A stretch of DNA of 64,000 nt, from NCBI GenBank assembly GCA_008000375.1, contig SMOI01000053.1, positions 19,882 to 83,881 on the forward strand, in the 5' to 3' direction. Source of the DNA: Poteriospumella lacustris. Lineage: Eukaryota; Sar; Chrysophyceae; Chromulinales; Dinobryaceae. Both the position numbers and the translations under genes were made by a program. Positions 1 through 12,971 of this stretch are shown piece after piece. The notes under the pieces are model-generated. The model did no database searches. It saw only the letters and a program-made list of their open reading frames with translations, and was not told where the DNA came from. Every line of letters begins with the position of its first letter. Position 1 is the stretch's first letter.

Positions 1-520
1 GAACGTGTACGAGGCGTGGAAAGCGGCGAAATTCTCCAACCCGTGGTGTTTTGAGAATTTCTTGCAACCCCGGGCGATGCGCCGGGCCCAAGACGTCCGC
101 AAACAATTGGTCATGATCATGGATCGCTACAAAATGGACATCGTCTCGGCCGGGCGTAATTTGACGATGGTGCGCAAGTGTATTGTGGCCGGTTTCTACA
201 CCAACGTCGCGAAGAAAGATCCCCAAGAGGGGTACAAGACCATTGTCGAGAACCAACCGGTGTTCATTCATCCGTCGTCGGCGTTGTTCAACAAGAATCC
301 CGAATGGGTCTTGTACAATGAATTGGTGTTGACGACGAAGGAATACATGCGGAACGTGCTGGCGATTGATGCGCGTTGGTTGGTCGAATTGGCGCCCAGT
401 TTCTACAAGAAAGCGGACCCTTCGAAGATCAGTAAGACGAAGATGAAGGAGAAGATTGAACCCCTGTTCGATCGATACAACCCCAAGGACGCATGGCGCT
501 TGAGTCGTCGCAAAATATAG
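1..520 (+). CDS. DHX8: DEAH-box spliceosomal RNA helicase, C-terminal part (DHX8/Prp22-like)
   Basis: This is the 3' end of a gene that starts left of the window; about 172 codons are present and the stop is at 518-520. The segment is the OB-fold/C-terminal region of the Prp22/DHX8 class of DEAH helicases. It contains [19 protein letters not shown], then [32 protein letters not shown] and [11 protein letters not shown], all near-diagnostic of DHX8/Prp22. The family releases spliced mRNA from the late spliceosome in the nucleus. The helicase motor motifs lie outside the window and cannot be checked. The gene converges on DCAF1, whose stop is at 877. Recognition is from family memory, but the conservation is very strong. 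Confidence 0.9.
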   Translation, partial: NVYEAWKAAKFSNPWCFENFLQPRAMRRAQDVRKQLVMIMDRYKMDIVSAGRNLTMVRKCIVAGFYTNVAKKDPQEGYKTIVENQPVFIHPSSALFNKNPEWVLYNELVLTTKEYMRNVLAIDARWLVELAPSFYKKADPSKISKTKMKEKIEPLFDRYNPKDAWRLSRRKI

Positions 521-876
521 ACGGTCGACGGTTGTCGTCGTGGACCGTCACCTCGCCCCTCCCCTCGCCGCTCATGGGATACGCACATAGACGACCCCGC
601 ACGTCTCTGCGACGGCTGTGTCTGTTTCTGTAAATCGTCACGAGCCGTGGCTCAAACGGTCGTCGGCTAATTCATTCGAGTCTCTGTTATTTTTTTCTAG
701 TGAGCGTTGTTACGGTGAAGGCCTACCGCCACCACTCGGGGGTGATCTTACAGGGACCCGGTTTGTCTGCGGTCTGACTGGGTACGCTATGGCTACGGTG
801 CACTATGGTTTGTTTTGTATGGATTCTCTGGCGATGTGGTCGACAGGCACAGAGGAAGGAACAGGCGACCTCCAGT
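521..876. other. Convergent intergenic region, no gene seen
   Basis: This is the 3'-flanking space between the DHX8-like stop and the DCAF1 stop on the opposite strand. It presumably holds both 3' UTRs. No RNA gene or persuasive ORF is visible; open frames here are antisense to the acidic tail of DCAF1 or short. Confidence 0.5.
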
Positions 877-3800
877 TTAACGCCGCGAATAGCCACCGCC
901 GCCACCGCCGCCACCCGCGCGACGAGGAAACGCAGCTCCTCCACGGCCACCGGTTGGCGTTTGGCGGGAGGGTCTGGCCGGGGCACCCGCACGAGGGCCA
1001 TCCCCTGCGCCGGCATCGCCTTCCTCGTCGCCTTCCTCGTCACCGCCGTCCTCCTCATCGTCGCCATCGTCCTCCGAGACCGTCTCGTAGTCCTCGCCGC
1101 TGTCGTCGCTGTCGGTCTCCCAGTCGCCATCGTCCTCCTCGGCGCTTCCTTCGATGTCTTCGTAGTCCTCATCGTCCTCATCGTCGCCGTCGTCTTCATC
1201 GTTCTCACCTCGACGACCGTCGTCATCGTCGTTGTTGTGGCGACCGCCGCGGCCTTCGTCGTCTTCGTCGTCGTCTTCGTCACTGTCCTCGTCACTGTCA
1301 TCGTCGACGCTCATTTCGTCCTGTCCGGCTTCGTCTTCGTCCTCTTCGTCGTCGTCCTCGTCGTCGTCACTGCTGCCGTGCCAATCATCGTCCTCGTCGC
1401 TGTCTTCTTCGCCGTCCAACCCATCGTCGTCCGCCGTTCGTTTCCGCAGCCCAATCTCCAACACTTTGCACTGCGACATCGTCGCCTCTTGCGCGCCGGC
1501 CAACAAGATGCCCGCGACCAAGCCACCGCCATGGCGATCGACTTGCACCTCCGCCAGACCATAACCGGACACTTGCCCGGCTTTCACCACGTTCTGCGTG
1601 TGAATATGACTGTAATCGCCCGGGTGCAACACGTGGAACCCCAAATACTCCTCACGGATCGACGCAAACGGTCGATCGTCGTCCTTCATACTCATCGCCG
1701 CGATCAACCCACCGCCGAACCGATCGAATTGCACGCGGCAATTCTCCAACAACGGCACCGTTTGACGCAACCCAAACATCCGCAAATCCCAGATCGCGCT
1801 ATCAATGATCACGTCGTAGCCATTCGGATGAAACGCCGCGTTGCCATACTGCGAGAGCTTGTCAAAGCGATGCAACGTCGCGTTCGTACGCAGATCGAAC
1901 AGTTTCCCATCGAACCACAGCACCTGGTCCTCTTCGGGCACGTAGTGTACCTGCGGGTACGCGTACATGGGGCCCCCGCCACTGCCGCCGGAGGCTTCAT
2001 TCAACAATCGATGCACGACCACGCCCGATTCAACGTCAAAGACAAACGCCGCCCCCATCGGCAACACATCGTTCACCATCGACGCCGCCAGATACCGCCC
2101 GGTCTCTCGACTGAAGGCGATCGATTCAAAACAACGCAAATCGTCGTCCACCAACGTCGAGGCTGGCACCGTGTACCCCGGTTGACTCGCCGCCATCACT
2201 TGTCGAATGTCTTCCGCCGTGATCGACAACTTGTGCAACGCGGGCGATTGGAAGACTTCCGCCGAGTCCCGGTCGCGGTACAAATACACTTCTTTGCCGG
2301 CCGTTTGGCCCTGCGTGATCATGTGCGATTGAATCATCGTGGCCAAGATCGGTTGTTGGGGTTGTGCGAAGGCCGCCGAGGCGCTGTAATGCATGTCCGG
2401 GAAGACGAACGAGTCGATCATGCCCGGTAGATCCAAGTCATAGGCCTCCCCCAGCGTATCCTGCTGACTCGTATCCACCATGGTCACCTCGGCGCCGTTG
2501 TCGTAGTTGTACCAGCCCAGCCACAGGCGATGCGGTTGTTGGCCAAAGGCACAGGCGGTGACCATGTACCCGTCTTCTTCTTCCGTCATCACCGTGCGGT
2601 ACGAGGCGTACAAGTGATGCAATTGCCCCGCTTGGACGTCGTGTCGATAGTGCCGCATCCATTGGGCATTGCCGCAGATGGGTTGGTAGCGATGGACGAT
2701 GCGGTTGATGTTGTAGAATTGAATCGGTGGCGGCTTGGGACAGACGTGCGGCTTGAGCAGCGACATGACGGGCAACGTGGAGACGGGGTGTTTGCATTGA
2801 CAATGCTGCAGCCGCAGGTAGCGACGCATGATGGCCGACAGCTTCGACTGATGCGCCGCGGTGGAGGAGGATGTCGACAGGGCGGTAGAGGTGGAGGCGG
2901 CCGCCGCGCCTGTGGAGGTGGCGGAGGTGACGGAATGATGCGGATGGTGGTGGTGGGGGTGGTGGTGATGGTGATGGTGGTGTGGGTACCGTGTGACGCT
3001 GGGCGTGACGAAGCTGCCGCCAGCAGCAGCCGACGACGATGAGGACGAGGACGACGGCATCGTCGAGGGTCTGGGACTCGTCGACATCGCCGACGGCGCC
3101 ATGGCAGGCGTCATCGCCGTCGTCTGTGCACTCTTCGCGGGTGCCACCACCGCGGGCAGCACGTACGAACACGTGTCGGTCTTCAACGCGCGTGCGATGT
3201 TCTTTCGACGCTGCGACTTCGCTAACGGCAACAGCGGTGCCAGTGTCGACCCGCCTCCTCCACGTGTTCCGGGGGTCGCTGTGGCTACCGATGCGGCAAC
3301 AGCCGTCGGTGTCGCTTGCACCGCAGCAGCCGCCGCTGCGGCAGCAGTTGCAGTGGTACCACTCGATGGCAGACGCTTCAACGCTGAGCCTGCCAATGGC
3401 GCCACGGCCGCGGTCGCCGCTTTACGAGCGCTGCTCGAGTACTTCAACGGCGGCGGGGAACTGGTGGGATCGTCGTCACCGTCGCCATCGGGGCCCGCGT
3501 TCGTGGCCACCGCCGCAAAGGCTACCGACAACCGCTTCGCCGATGACACCGACGACGACGACGCATGAGCCGTCGTGGCGGAGTCTTCCGTCACATCGAC
3601 CGCTGCGGCGGGTGTCTCGATGACGTCACGCAGCCGTTTCTTTGAACCGGGCGCCGTCTCTCCCTCCGCTTCTGCCACGGCGGCATCATCGACCACGGCC
3701 GCCGATGGGCCCTCGGGCAGGTGAATGCCGCTCAAGCGACGTTCAATCGATGCTTGACGTGTCAAGGCGGCCAAGCGGCTTCCACTGCTGTGGCTACCGG

Positions 3801-6800
3801 CTTTGTGGTGGCTGTCGGTGGTAGTGGACGCCGCTGGTTTGGTGCCGCTGCTGCTGCTGCTGCCGTACATCTTCTGCCGCTGATTCGCTTGCTGTTCTCG
3901 TTCAATCAACTCCGCTTCCAACGTCGTCGCCGACTTGGTCAGCCCCATCGCGGCGAGATGATCTCGAATCAAATACAACAGCTCGAACTGACTAAACTCA
4001 ATCTACAGGAGAGACACAACAGACAGAGCACAGTGCAGGTTAAACACACAGATCAACAGTCCACACGTCACCACCACCACCGCCAACAAAACAACAAAAC
4101 GTACATTCGAATGGTCGACCACCGTCTTGCGCAACAAATGTTCTTGTGCATCGTCCAGCAGACTCAACCCCGTCGTATCGATGCCACCACCACCGACGCC
4201 ACCACCGACGCCACTACCAACGCCACCAATACCGCCAATCGCCACGCCACGCAAGAGATTCACCAAGTTGTCGGTGTAAAACTGCAACAGCGCTCGATCG
4301 TGGAGCTTTTGAGGGATCGTGTTCATGTCGTACATGTTCGATTGGCTCTTTTCCGCTTGGATTTGATTCTCCAACACGGTGGGCAAGCGTAACTTGACCA
4401 AAATCTGTCGGATGTCGTCGTCTTGCTGCAGCCCCAACAAGATTTTCAACGTTTCCAATCGAATGGGTATCGAAAAGGTCACGTTCTTCTTGTAATACAA
4501 CATCTGCGTCAAAATACTGATACCCGCATGGGCGCGAATGGCCTTGCGCACACTGCGTTGGACGTTTTCCAAGGCATTGTACGCCAATTTCGACGAGATT
4601 TGTTTCTTCGCCGTGTCAAACAACGGTTTCTTCTTCTCCGCCAACGGATGCTGCTGATGATGCGGCGGTAGCTGAGTCGCTGCGAAGTACGGCGACTTCA
4701 AATAATCCTCAAAGAAACTGTGGGCCACACTGCTGTCGTGGCCATTGTACCGGAAATACGGCGCCGCACTCATCGCGGCGAGGAGACGCAAGACACTCAC
4801 CATGACCGACGGATCCCGTCGTTCTTGGCTCGTCACCGAATACAACAACACTTCCAACCCCTTTTTATACTGAAACGCGGCCAATTCCGACGTGTTCTGA
4901 ATCGTCGCGGCATCGAAATGCTTCGCCAGGTCGTACTGCATGACCTCGACAATGGCCGCCGCGTCGACGCAGAGCAATTGGAGACACAACAGGGCCATGC
5001 AGACGGTGGTCGAGTCCTTGTTCTCCAGCATCAAAATGTGAAACAACGCCGGGACGATGCCCTCTCGAATGGCGGCATCGACGATGGTCCATTCGGGGAG
5101 AACCTTGGTGACCATGGAGACCACCGATTGTGCATCGTAATCCACATCCGCGCTGGAAGTGGCCGCGGCCGCGGCGGTGGTGGCGGCGGCTGAAGGTGAG
5201 GAGGAGTAGTATCCGATGGGTTCCACTTGGAAATTGAAGGCCGCCAATGGATCGTACGACGTGGTGTTGGCGTTGCCTGTAGCTGCAGCTGTGGCGGCGC
5301 CTGCGGCGGTGGTAGCAGTAGTGGCAGCGGTAGCGGCTGTTGCTTCGTGGACAGAAGAGGCCGTCTGCATGGCAGAAGCAAAGAACTGTTGTGACGTGGA
5401 GGAGACGTATCCATCGCCCCCAAACAAATCCAACGTCATGCCCTTGGGCAAATGACCCGTGCGAATCAACGACTTGAAGACGTAGGCTTCCAGGGCGTAC
5501 ATCTCCGCCTCGTCAATCTTGATCACCGCGGGAGAGGACGACAACGCTTGTACAATATCAACGGTCCCCGCTTGACCCACGTAATTCTTACGAATCAAGG
5601 TGCCAAAGGATTTACTCAACGGTTTCAAGTCATCCATGTCACTGAACAACGACTTCGAATATTGATAACCCCAAAACATATGCGCGACGATATACTTCAA
5701 CGCCAACACCGTCACCGATCGGAAATGTTCCAAAAAGAACATACTATCTGCCTTTCGATCGGGATTCGTCTTCATCCGGATCAAGGAATCGCAGATCGAT
5801 TTCACTTTCTTCCAGAAATTGGCGGCATGAATGACCCGCAACAACAACGGGTGATGAATGGCCTCGGCACACCATTCTAAGATGTTCAAATTGGTGCCCA
5901 GACTGTCCCAATTGTTAAACAAACTGAACATGAAACCCACGATTTGATGGGCATTCGTAGGTTTGACATAGAGATCGACAGCCGACGAGTGTTTGAAGAT
6001 ACTCGATATGATGAACGTGGCATGTGAACTGAACGTCTCGAAATCACCCTTGGTGGGACCATGGCGATAGGTATCAATCAAACGATATACCTCGGATGGA
6101 CCATCTAATTCAATGAAATCCATGGCCAATTTCCGATGAATCAAGGCGTTGCCGATCAAAATCATGCAAAAGGTCTGCACCGGCACCGCTGGCAGCTTCA
6201 ATATTTCGATACATTCTTTCAACAGTGATTCCGATACAGCGATGGCCAATGCTTCGGAGAACTCAATCAGTGCGGCGGTAAGATGCAACAATCCATTCAA
6301 GATCGTCAGGTAGTGCAAGGCGGTGCCTTCGGTGCCGCATTCGTCCACGCCCCAAATGCTGGCGTCTGGTGTAGGGCTATCCGGCTCTGGAATAGGAATC
6401 GATGCATTCGATGTGTATTTGGCAATCTCATGCACGTGTGCCATGGCTTCGATGAGTTCATCGCTCTTTTCTTCCAACAGCAGTCGGAGCTCTTTGATTC
6501 GCGGAATACGGGGCTGCAAGATTGTCTCGATGGGGATATCGGGAAGGTTTTTCTCCTCCAGCAACATCTCACCCAGCAAGAATCCGACTCGAGCGCGGAG
6601 TAATTCGTTCGGGTGATTGATTTGTTCTTTGACAAAGTCTTCCAGCTCGGTCATGGGAAGCACTTCGGCAAACAAGTCACCGATCTCTCGGCTGGTGAGC
6701 TTCAGTATCACCACCACACGGAGACAGGCATTCTGATAATTGGTATCTGCTGTTGTTACCATGCTGCGAAATGCATTGTAAATGACTTCACTGTAGTCTT

Positions 6801-7044
6801 CCAGCAACACTCGCGACAGGAGAACTTCAAAGCGTTCGTCGTCCCCGTCATCGTTCATTAAACTGGAAGAATTCATCGGTACAAGCACTGCATCTTCTAA
6901 CAATCTTGCGATATGATGCAAACACACAGTGGCTCTTTGGAAATCGACATGTTGAATCGTGTCGAGCTCATTCAACCATTTTTCAAACACGTCCAAAATC
7001 CGAGTACGATTGTTGGTCAACAATGCTCCAGGACTGAAATTCAT
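877..7044 (-). CDS. DCAF1: DCAF1/VprBP-like substrate receptor of CUL4-DDB1 ubiquitin ligase
   Basis: Two exons: 7044-4105 and 4002-877, with a 102-bp GT-AG intron (4104-4003, donor GTACGT, acceptor CTGTAG). They join in phase 0 to give about 2021 aa. The first ~980 residues are armadillo-like helices. A LisH motif (FELLYLIRDHLAAMGLTKSA) follows just after the splice. A C-terminal WD40 region carries FDLRTNATLHRF, AAFHPNGYDVII and the DWD-box copy IWDLRMFGLRQTVP. The protein ends in a long Asp/Glu tract and a Gly/Arg tail, as in animal DCAF1. Poly-Ser, poly-Ala and a His-rich run lie between LisH and WD40, which makes it longer than human DCAF1. The family recruits substrates to CUL4-DDB1 in the nucleus. 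The splice restores the expected LisH, which supports the model. Confidence 0.9.
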
Positions 7045-7343
7045 GATTGCCTAGACACCAAGCTACGTCAAACTATTCACAACGAAGAATCGTATCATAA
7101 AGAGCTGACCAGGATATCTACAATAATGTTATGCATTAGGAATGTCAATCTCACTTGCAATAATGCAAATCAAATGGCAGCGGGAGGCAGCGGAGGAAAA
7201 GGAAACTTCGAGAGAGACTCTGGGCGAACCTGGGTAGGCCTGGTGAGGTGGGGTCATCTGGTAAAGAATCTGGGTGACATACGATACTGGATACACAAAC
7301 AACACAAGGAGGGTGTTGAGTTTCAAAGAACAATGGTGTGGAT

Positions 7344-8657
7344 TTAATTCTTAAACAGCATGCCTTCCTCCGCACCAATGTCTTTGAACATGAGCAGCGA
7401 GGTGGGTTGACGGGTTAAGATTCGAGTGAGTAACGATTTCGTTTCACCGATGATGGCACCAAATTGAGATCGAACCGCCTGCTTTTGCCGCCAAAGGATG
7501 TCGATATGCATAAACGACAGGCTAAATATCTCGTAAAATGCCTCAGGTTCATCAAACAGAGTCCAATATCCGGCCTGTTTCGACAAGAACTCGTTGTCCT
7601 TGACGGCGAACAGATCGGCAAGGAGCAAAGTCAAATTCACCCCGACAATGGCGTACGGATAATTCTGCTTCGTGTTTTCTCGATTTTCTTTGATCATTTG
7701 TTGTGAAATCTCTCGGTAAACTTCACCGAAATACGTCAAAGAGTTGAGAGCGAGTAAACCCGAGATCTTCAAATCGTGCGAGGGATGCTCCTTTTGCCAG
7801 CCGCACGATTTCCAGAGAGGGGATTCAGCGATAAGGCCCGTTGATGACGGAATAACATCATTTGGAAAGGTGGTCTCCCATAATTTCATGATGATGTAGC
7901 CATGTTGTGGGTTTTTGTCCTGATACGTTGACGACATCAACTGACTCAAAGTGGTCAAGTTCGTGTACGCCTTCTTCGAAATGGTCGGGTTCGCCTCGAC
8001 ATTGAAGATTCCACCGATACCTTGCGATTGAATCTTCTCCGTGGTGGACTTCAGTACATTCCAAAGATTGGATGCACCCTTTTGGACACTCTTCAAGTTG
8101 ATAACAGGTGCATTGGAAGTGGTGCTCGCAGAAGAAGCCGCATCGCTCTTTGAAGACTGTGGAATGAAAGAGGAAACAAACGACGCTGCAGAAGACGCAA
8201 CAGAAGCCAATGACGCTTGTGATCCTGACGGGGCGGTTGCTTCCTTCACAGAGATTGTTGGACGGGGTTGACGAGCGTCTTCCGGCAGAAACACCCTTGA
8301 TTCATCGAGGTACTGAGACAGTTCTTGCTCTCCCAGCCCAGTAATTTCATCGTCAAACTCAACATCTACAGCAACAACTTTGACGTCAATTCTACCGGAT
8401 GGAAAGTATTCATTGGCCTTGGACCAATTGACACTTCTGTCCAGATCCGGCGTCACATCCAACCAAACGAAGTCGTTCGAAGGGTTGGGAATCCCCAATG
8501 CCGAGGACGATATCTTAATACGGAAAAAGAAATCACATCCTTCGAAGGGAAACAATTCGATAATGTTCTGTGAGGTGAAATCATTCGGAACGAAGTAGGA
8601 ACAAATGGGCGAGGTCAACCCGGTCGCAGGTGATTGGAAATGACAGACAACTTCCAT
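7344..8657 (-). CDS. ELMO-domain protein
   Basis: A single exon encodes 437 aa. The C-terminal half matches the ELMO/CED-12 domain: SPLWKSCGWQKEHPSHDLK, then SGLLALNSLTYFGEVYREI, YPYAIVGVNLTLLLADLF and FYEIFSLSFMHIDILW. ELMO-domain proteins regulate small GTPases, as ELMO-DOCK RacGEF partners or as Arl GAPs (ELMOD). The N-terminal ~130 residues form a beta-rich region I do not recognise. A Ser/Ala-rich linker (about residues 140-190) joins the two. There is no DOCK-binding PxxP tail, so an ELMOD-type role is more likely than a true ELMO; that is inference. The start at 8657 is the first ATG of the open frame. The gene is divergent from the ubiquitin-like gene. Confidence 0.8.
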   Translation of the reverse strand: MEVVCHFQSPATGLTSPICSYFVPNDFTSQNIIELFPFEGCDFFFRIKISSSALGIPNPSNDFVWLDVTPDLDRSVNWSKANEYFPSGRIDVKVVAVDVEFDDEITGLGEQELSQYLDESRVFLPEDARQPRPTISVKEATAPSGSQASLASVASSAASFVSSFIPQSSKSDAASSASTTSNAPVINLKSVQKGASNLWNVLKSTTEKIQSQGIGGIFNVEANPTISKKAYTNLTTLSQLMSSTYQDKNPQHGYIIMKLWETTFPNDVIPSSTGLIAESPLWKSCGWQKEHPSHDLKISGLLALNSLTYFGEVYREISQQMIKENRENTKQNYPYAIVGVNLTLLLADLFAVKDNEFLSKQAGYWTLFDEPEAFYEIFSLSFMHIDILWRQKQAVRSQFGAIIGETKSLLTRILTRQPTSLLMFKDIGAEEGMLFKN

Positions 8658-9042
8658 GATTCTCCACTTCGCCTGATAATCGCCAAGGACTTCAAAGGCA
8701 ACTTCTTCTTCTCAGTATCCCAAAGAATAATGAAGGTATTATTGATGATAAAGTGGTGAAATCTTCTCACACGGGCCTTTCAGTATCACAGATTTGGTGG
8801 CTAACTGGGTAACTCTGTGCGCGGGCTTCTTCGTTCCTTCTTCGCTTTTTGAGTTGTTTCTCAGGCGTGCTCGGGAAGCAAAACAGAAGAAGTATATTCA
8901 ATGCATTGATACATATATACGCCACATCGATTGAAACTGGAGAAGGATATCGGACTGTGGGGCTTCGAACAACTTTTAAATCCAGGAACGGAATCTACGA
9001 TCTGTTAAAGATTTGGCTTGTTGGTTGTTTTGTATCAAGAGA
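8658..9042. promoter_or_regulatory. Divergent promoter region of the ELMO and UBL genes
   Basis: These 385 bp separate two divergent start codons and must contain both 5' ends. I see no clear TATA box or repeated operator-like element, so assignment rests on position only. Confidence 0.4.
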
Positions 9043-12000
9043 ATGGAAGAAGCGGTCTCCGCCGATACACCGTCCTCAAACGAGTTTCATGTGATGGTGA
9101 AGACCATCAACAATGAGACTCATGCTATTCCAGTGCACTCTCTGATGTTGGTCGATGTTTTCAAAGGTTTAGTCCAAGAAAAGACACAAATCGAACCCGA
9201 TCGCCAACGTTTGATCTATCGCGGTCGAGTACTTAACGATGGCGATAATATTGGAAATTACAACATAGAAGACGGACATATCATTCATATGGTTGCAAAA
9301 CCCGTCAACTATCGAGAGTTACAGCAACAAGCTGGTGCTCCTTCGGGAGGTGCGACTGAGACATCGTCGGGGTCTCCGCAAGTTCCCAGATCCGCAGGCG
9401 GAGCACCAACCAATGCCGCTCCATCTGTTTTGGCTGGTATCCCAGCTTCTGCTATTTTCCACATCCCACGGGCGACTGTACAGCCCTCGCCAGATGCGCG
9501 ACAAGCGATTTTACAGTCGTTCGCACGTTCCGCTCCTGTCACGGCGGCGACCAATGCGGACAACAACACACGAAACGATGCAGGACGAGGTTCATCGAGT
9601 TCGCAATTGGAAAACATTCGTCAAGGAATGCTGACAATGAACACGTTGTTGTCGATGAATGCGGACTTCCAGCAGCAATATCAATCGTCGATGAATGCGG
9701 ACTTCCAGCATCAATATCCATCGGGATATCAAGCCGGCACCGTACCACCCAGCGGTGGCAACCCGTCCGCATTTCGTCGTTTCTACATCGGACAATGGAT
9801 TGATGTGAAAGATACCGTCCAACAATGGTTAGAAGCAACGATTATGAACATCGACCATCGAGAACAATCCGTGTTTGTGCACTACAACGGTTGGCCCCGC
9901 CGATGGGACGAATGGATTCGTTGGGATTCCCCTCGCCTTGCCCCCTTCCGTTCACGCACGACTCATTCGATGTTGTCGGGAAGCTCTTGTCCCGCACCGA
10001 ATGTGATCCCGCCGCATGCTCGACGAACGGGTATCTCGGATGTACGTACGATCATTCCGGACATGGTGCGTCTGTACCAATCGATGCAGCCGATGATGAC
10101 TGCGTTGGCTGAAAGCGTGATCGATGATTTACATCAACATCCAGTCGTCGCGGAACCCGCCGCCGATGGGGTGACGGTCTCTGAGGATGTGCCCTGGCAC
10201 CAGTATCATCGTGCATTGTTCGCACCGTCAACTTCCCCAGACGACGACGCTGGTTCATCGCCGTCGCCGTCGCCGTTGCCGTCGCCGTTGGCAACAACAA
10301 CGCCCGCACAAGCATCTGATTCGCAGGATCATTTACGCCAACAGTATCAAAACCTGATCCCGGTACTGGATCGATTTGGTCGTGTGCTGACCGATTTCTC
10401 GTCGTTGTTATGGGCAGAAGTGGATACGTATCGACCACCACCGCCAGCGAACAACAATATCTTCGCCGGTCTCAATGGGTTTCCCGCGAATTCCTTTGAA
10501 TCGCGTTTGTTGACGCTGTTGCGTGAACGACCCCCATCCCCTCCTCCACAACGTGCGTTCCAAGCGCCGATTCATAACTTCCTTCGTCCCGAAGACGCGG
10601 GGGGTGCGGCCGGTGTCTTGCTGGGTCGCACCACCGGTGGGACTGACACCCACGTGCACATCGCGGTCTTCTCACCGACGCCCGCGACGATGCCCGTTGC
10701 AGCTCCTCCCGTCGCACCAACGTCAACGTCGTCCGCTTCCGCCACGATCAATCGCACGGCCAACAGCTCGGTATCGACTCAATCGACCGTGACGGGAGAT
10801 GTCGCTGCCAATACGAGCAGCAGTAGCAGTGGCGGCAATGCCAACAGCAGCGCCAGCAGCGGCAGTAGTGGCAGCGGCAGCGGTAGCGGCAGCGGCAGTG
10901 GTAGCGGTAGCAACAACGGGGGCGCACCCACTGGTAGCAATGTGAACCCTGCCGCATCATCGACACCGGAGTCGCTGAGTCAATCGGTCGCCGATCTCAC
11001 GTCGAGTTTGCAACAACAAGCGCAGCAATTGGCACGTCGTACACAAGAACTCACTGAACGAACCTCGGCGGTGTCCGAGATTTCCCAAACTTTGGGGCAG
11101 ATTCTACGTAGCCGACGCGAACAATTGTTGACCCTGCAACACCAGCACCAGTTGCATCAAATGGAGGCCTTTGCCGCCGCTTCGGACGATGCTCCCGTCA
11201 TCGCCACCACCTCAACGGCCCAGACGAGCTACCACAACGATCACATTAGCCTCGCGAGTAGTGACATGGACAGTGATGATCAGGACCACTACGTAGACGA
11301 TGGTGCGATGGCGCATCGTCAACGGCGTCCTGACGACGACTTTGAAGGCGACGATGGCGATGACAATGCCGAAGACGATGATGATGACGATGACCAAGAC
11401 GAGGACGACCACAGTGACCGTCATCATTTCGCGGACACCGACAGTCACTCGACGACGACGAGCAGTGCCGAGGACCGTGCCGAGCGACAATATCTGCAAG
11501 ATTTGCTGCTGCGAGAGTATGTCCGAGGGGACAGTGACGGTGTTGATCTCGATGGCTTATCGGAGAATGAACGGTTGGTCGAGATCGAATCGGAATTGTT
11601 GCTGGCCTCCTCCTCCGCTGCCTCGGGACGGTCGCATGGCCATCATGTCCGCCCTTACCCGAATAGTGGACGACCGCATCGTTCAGAGCCACCAGACGTC
11701 AGTGCTTTGCTTGGCCAGCGAGACAACAACATCAACAACGACGACGGCGACGACGGTGACAACGACGAAAATCGGTCCGCCAGTTCAGCCGATTGGGAAG
11801 AAGAACCCGTCGACGATGCCGACGATGATGAAGGTGTGCAGGCGATGATTGATGACATCATGGCGGCGACACAAGCGGAGTTAGATCGCGATGTCTGCAC
11901 ACCTCTGCAGCCACAGCCACCGCTACAGACGCAGACACAGTCGTCATCCTCTGTAGCGCTCGTCGATGACCAACCATTCGCTGTACTAGACGATCTGGAC

Positions 12001-12810
12001 AGCGGCATCTCGAAAGCGATCGAAGAAATCGCTGCCGATGGCGCAACATTGATGCCAGTGGCCGTGGACGAGCCGACTACCGCTCTGTCACCTGCTGCAG
12101 TGGATCCATCCCATACGATCACCATGGCGATGCCACGAACAGATTTCACGCACCACGGTCTACCGTTGCATTTCATTGGTCAAGTGGCTCCCCATGCACA
12201 CGACGACGTGGACCGCGTGCCTTATTTCAACTTGCCCAACTCCAGGTAGGTAAAGCGTCTATCCGCTGTATGTGCTGTAGAGGTCGTCGTGCGTCTGATC
12301 GTTGAGTGTCTGTTCGATAGGCTCGTGGGAGAAGAAACAACCGAAGCAACGGCAGCAGGAGAAGAGACTTCCGCGTCTGCCCACACCAGCGATCAGGAGA
12401 TACCAACGGAGGTGGAAGTGTCCCTGGAGGCCCTAGCAGAAGCCTCGGATGAGTTTGTACCGGCATTGGCACCATCCATGGATGCTACTGATGGGGCTGG
12501 ATCAGTATCGTCGTCGCCACCGTCCACGACCAATTTGGCCGCCTTAGCCTACGAGTCCAAAGATGGTGCGGTGGCAGAGGACCCGGAGGGAGGACATTCT
12601 TCTGCTGCGCCCGGACCACCTCCTACCAGTGAACAGACACAACCACAGTCTTCTTCTAGCTTACCTGACGACAGCGATCCAGGCGATGAGGATAGCGATG
12701 GTCAACAACCACAAGAACAACGAGAAGAACAAGAAGAAGAACAACACGCTGCACCAGCTCGTCGGGGCAGTGGCATAGCGATCTTCAAACGCCTGTTTTC
12801 GTTCCGCTGA
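9043..12810 (+). CDS. Large protein with N-terminal ubiquitin-like domain and Tudor-knot/MBT-like domain
   Basis: Two exons, 9043-12245 and 12321-12810, are joined by a 75-bp intron with a phase-2 join that recreates AGG; the product is about 1230 aa. Residues ~15-92 are a ubiquitin-like domain (HVMVKTINNETHAIPV, RQRLIYRGRVLNDGDNI, YNIEDGHIIHMV), as found in BAG6/Scythe and ubiquilins. Residues ~244-307 form a small barrel (FYIGQWIDVKDTVQQWLEA, VFVHYNGWPRRWDEWI) typical of chromo-barrel/Tudor-knot folds. The rest is low complexity: a Ser/Gly run near 10,810-10,915, a coiled segment rich in Gln and Arg (10,980-11,160), and several Asp-rich stretches. I chose the ATG at 9043 because it lies just before the UBL; an in-frame codon at 9013 only adds ten residues. 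A ubiquitin-shuttle or quality-control role is inferred from the UBL alone. Confidence 0.75.
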
Positions 12811-12971
12811 CTTATCTGTTTTTTGAGAGGACTCTTTCTTCTGTAAATGAATTAGCAAGGCTCTCATCGATTCATCCATAAACGGAAACCAACCCAGATT
12901 GGGAGAGGGGTGATATTTGTTATACTACAGAGTTGCAACGCCTCCGCTGTGAACACTACAAAAATGAGCTT

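Noticed and set aside
805-2430. 541-codon open frame on the + strand, Val/Ala-rich
   Set aside because: It is antisense to the acidic, GAT/GAC-rich tail and WD40 region of DCAF1; Val/Ile/Arg runs are the mirror of Asp/Glu codons.
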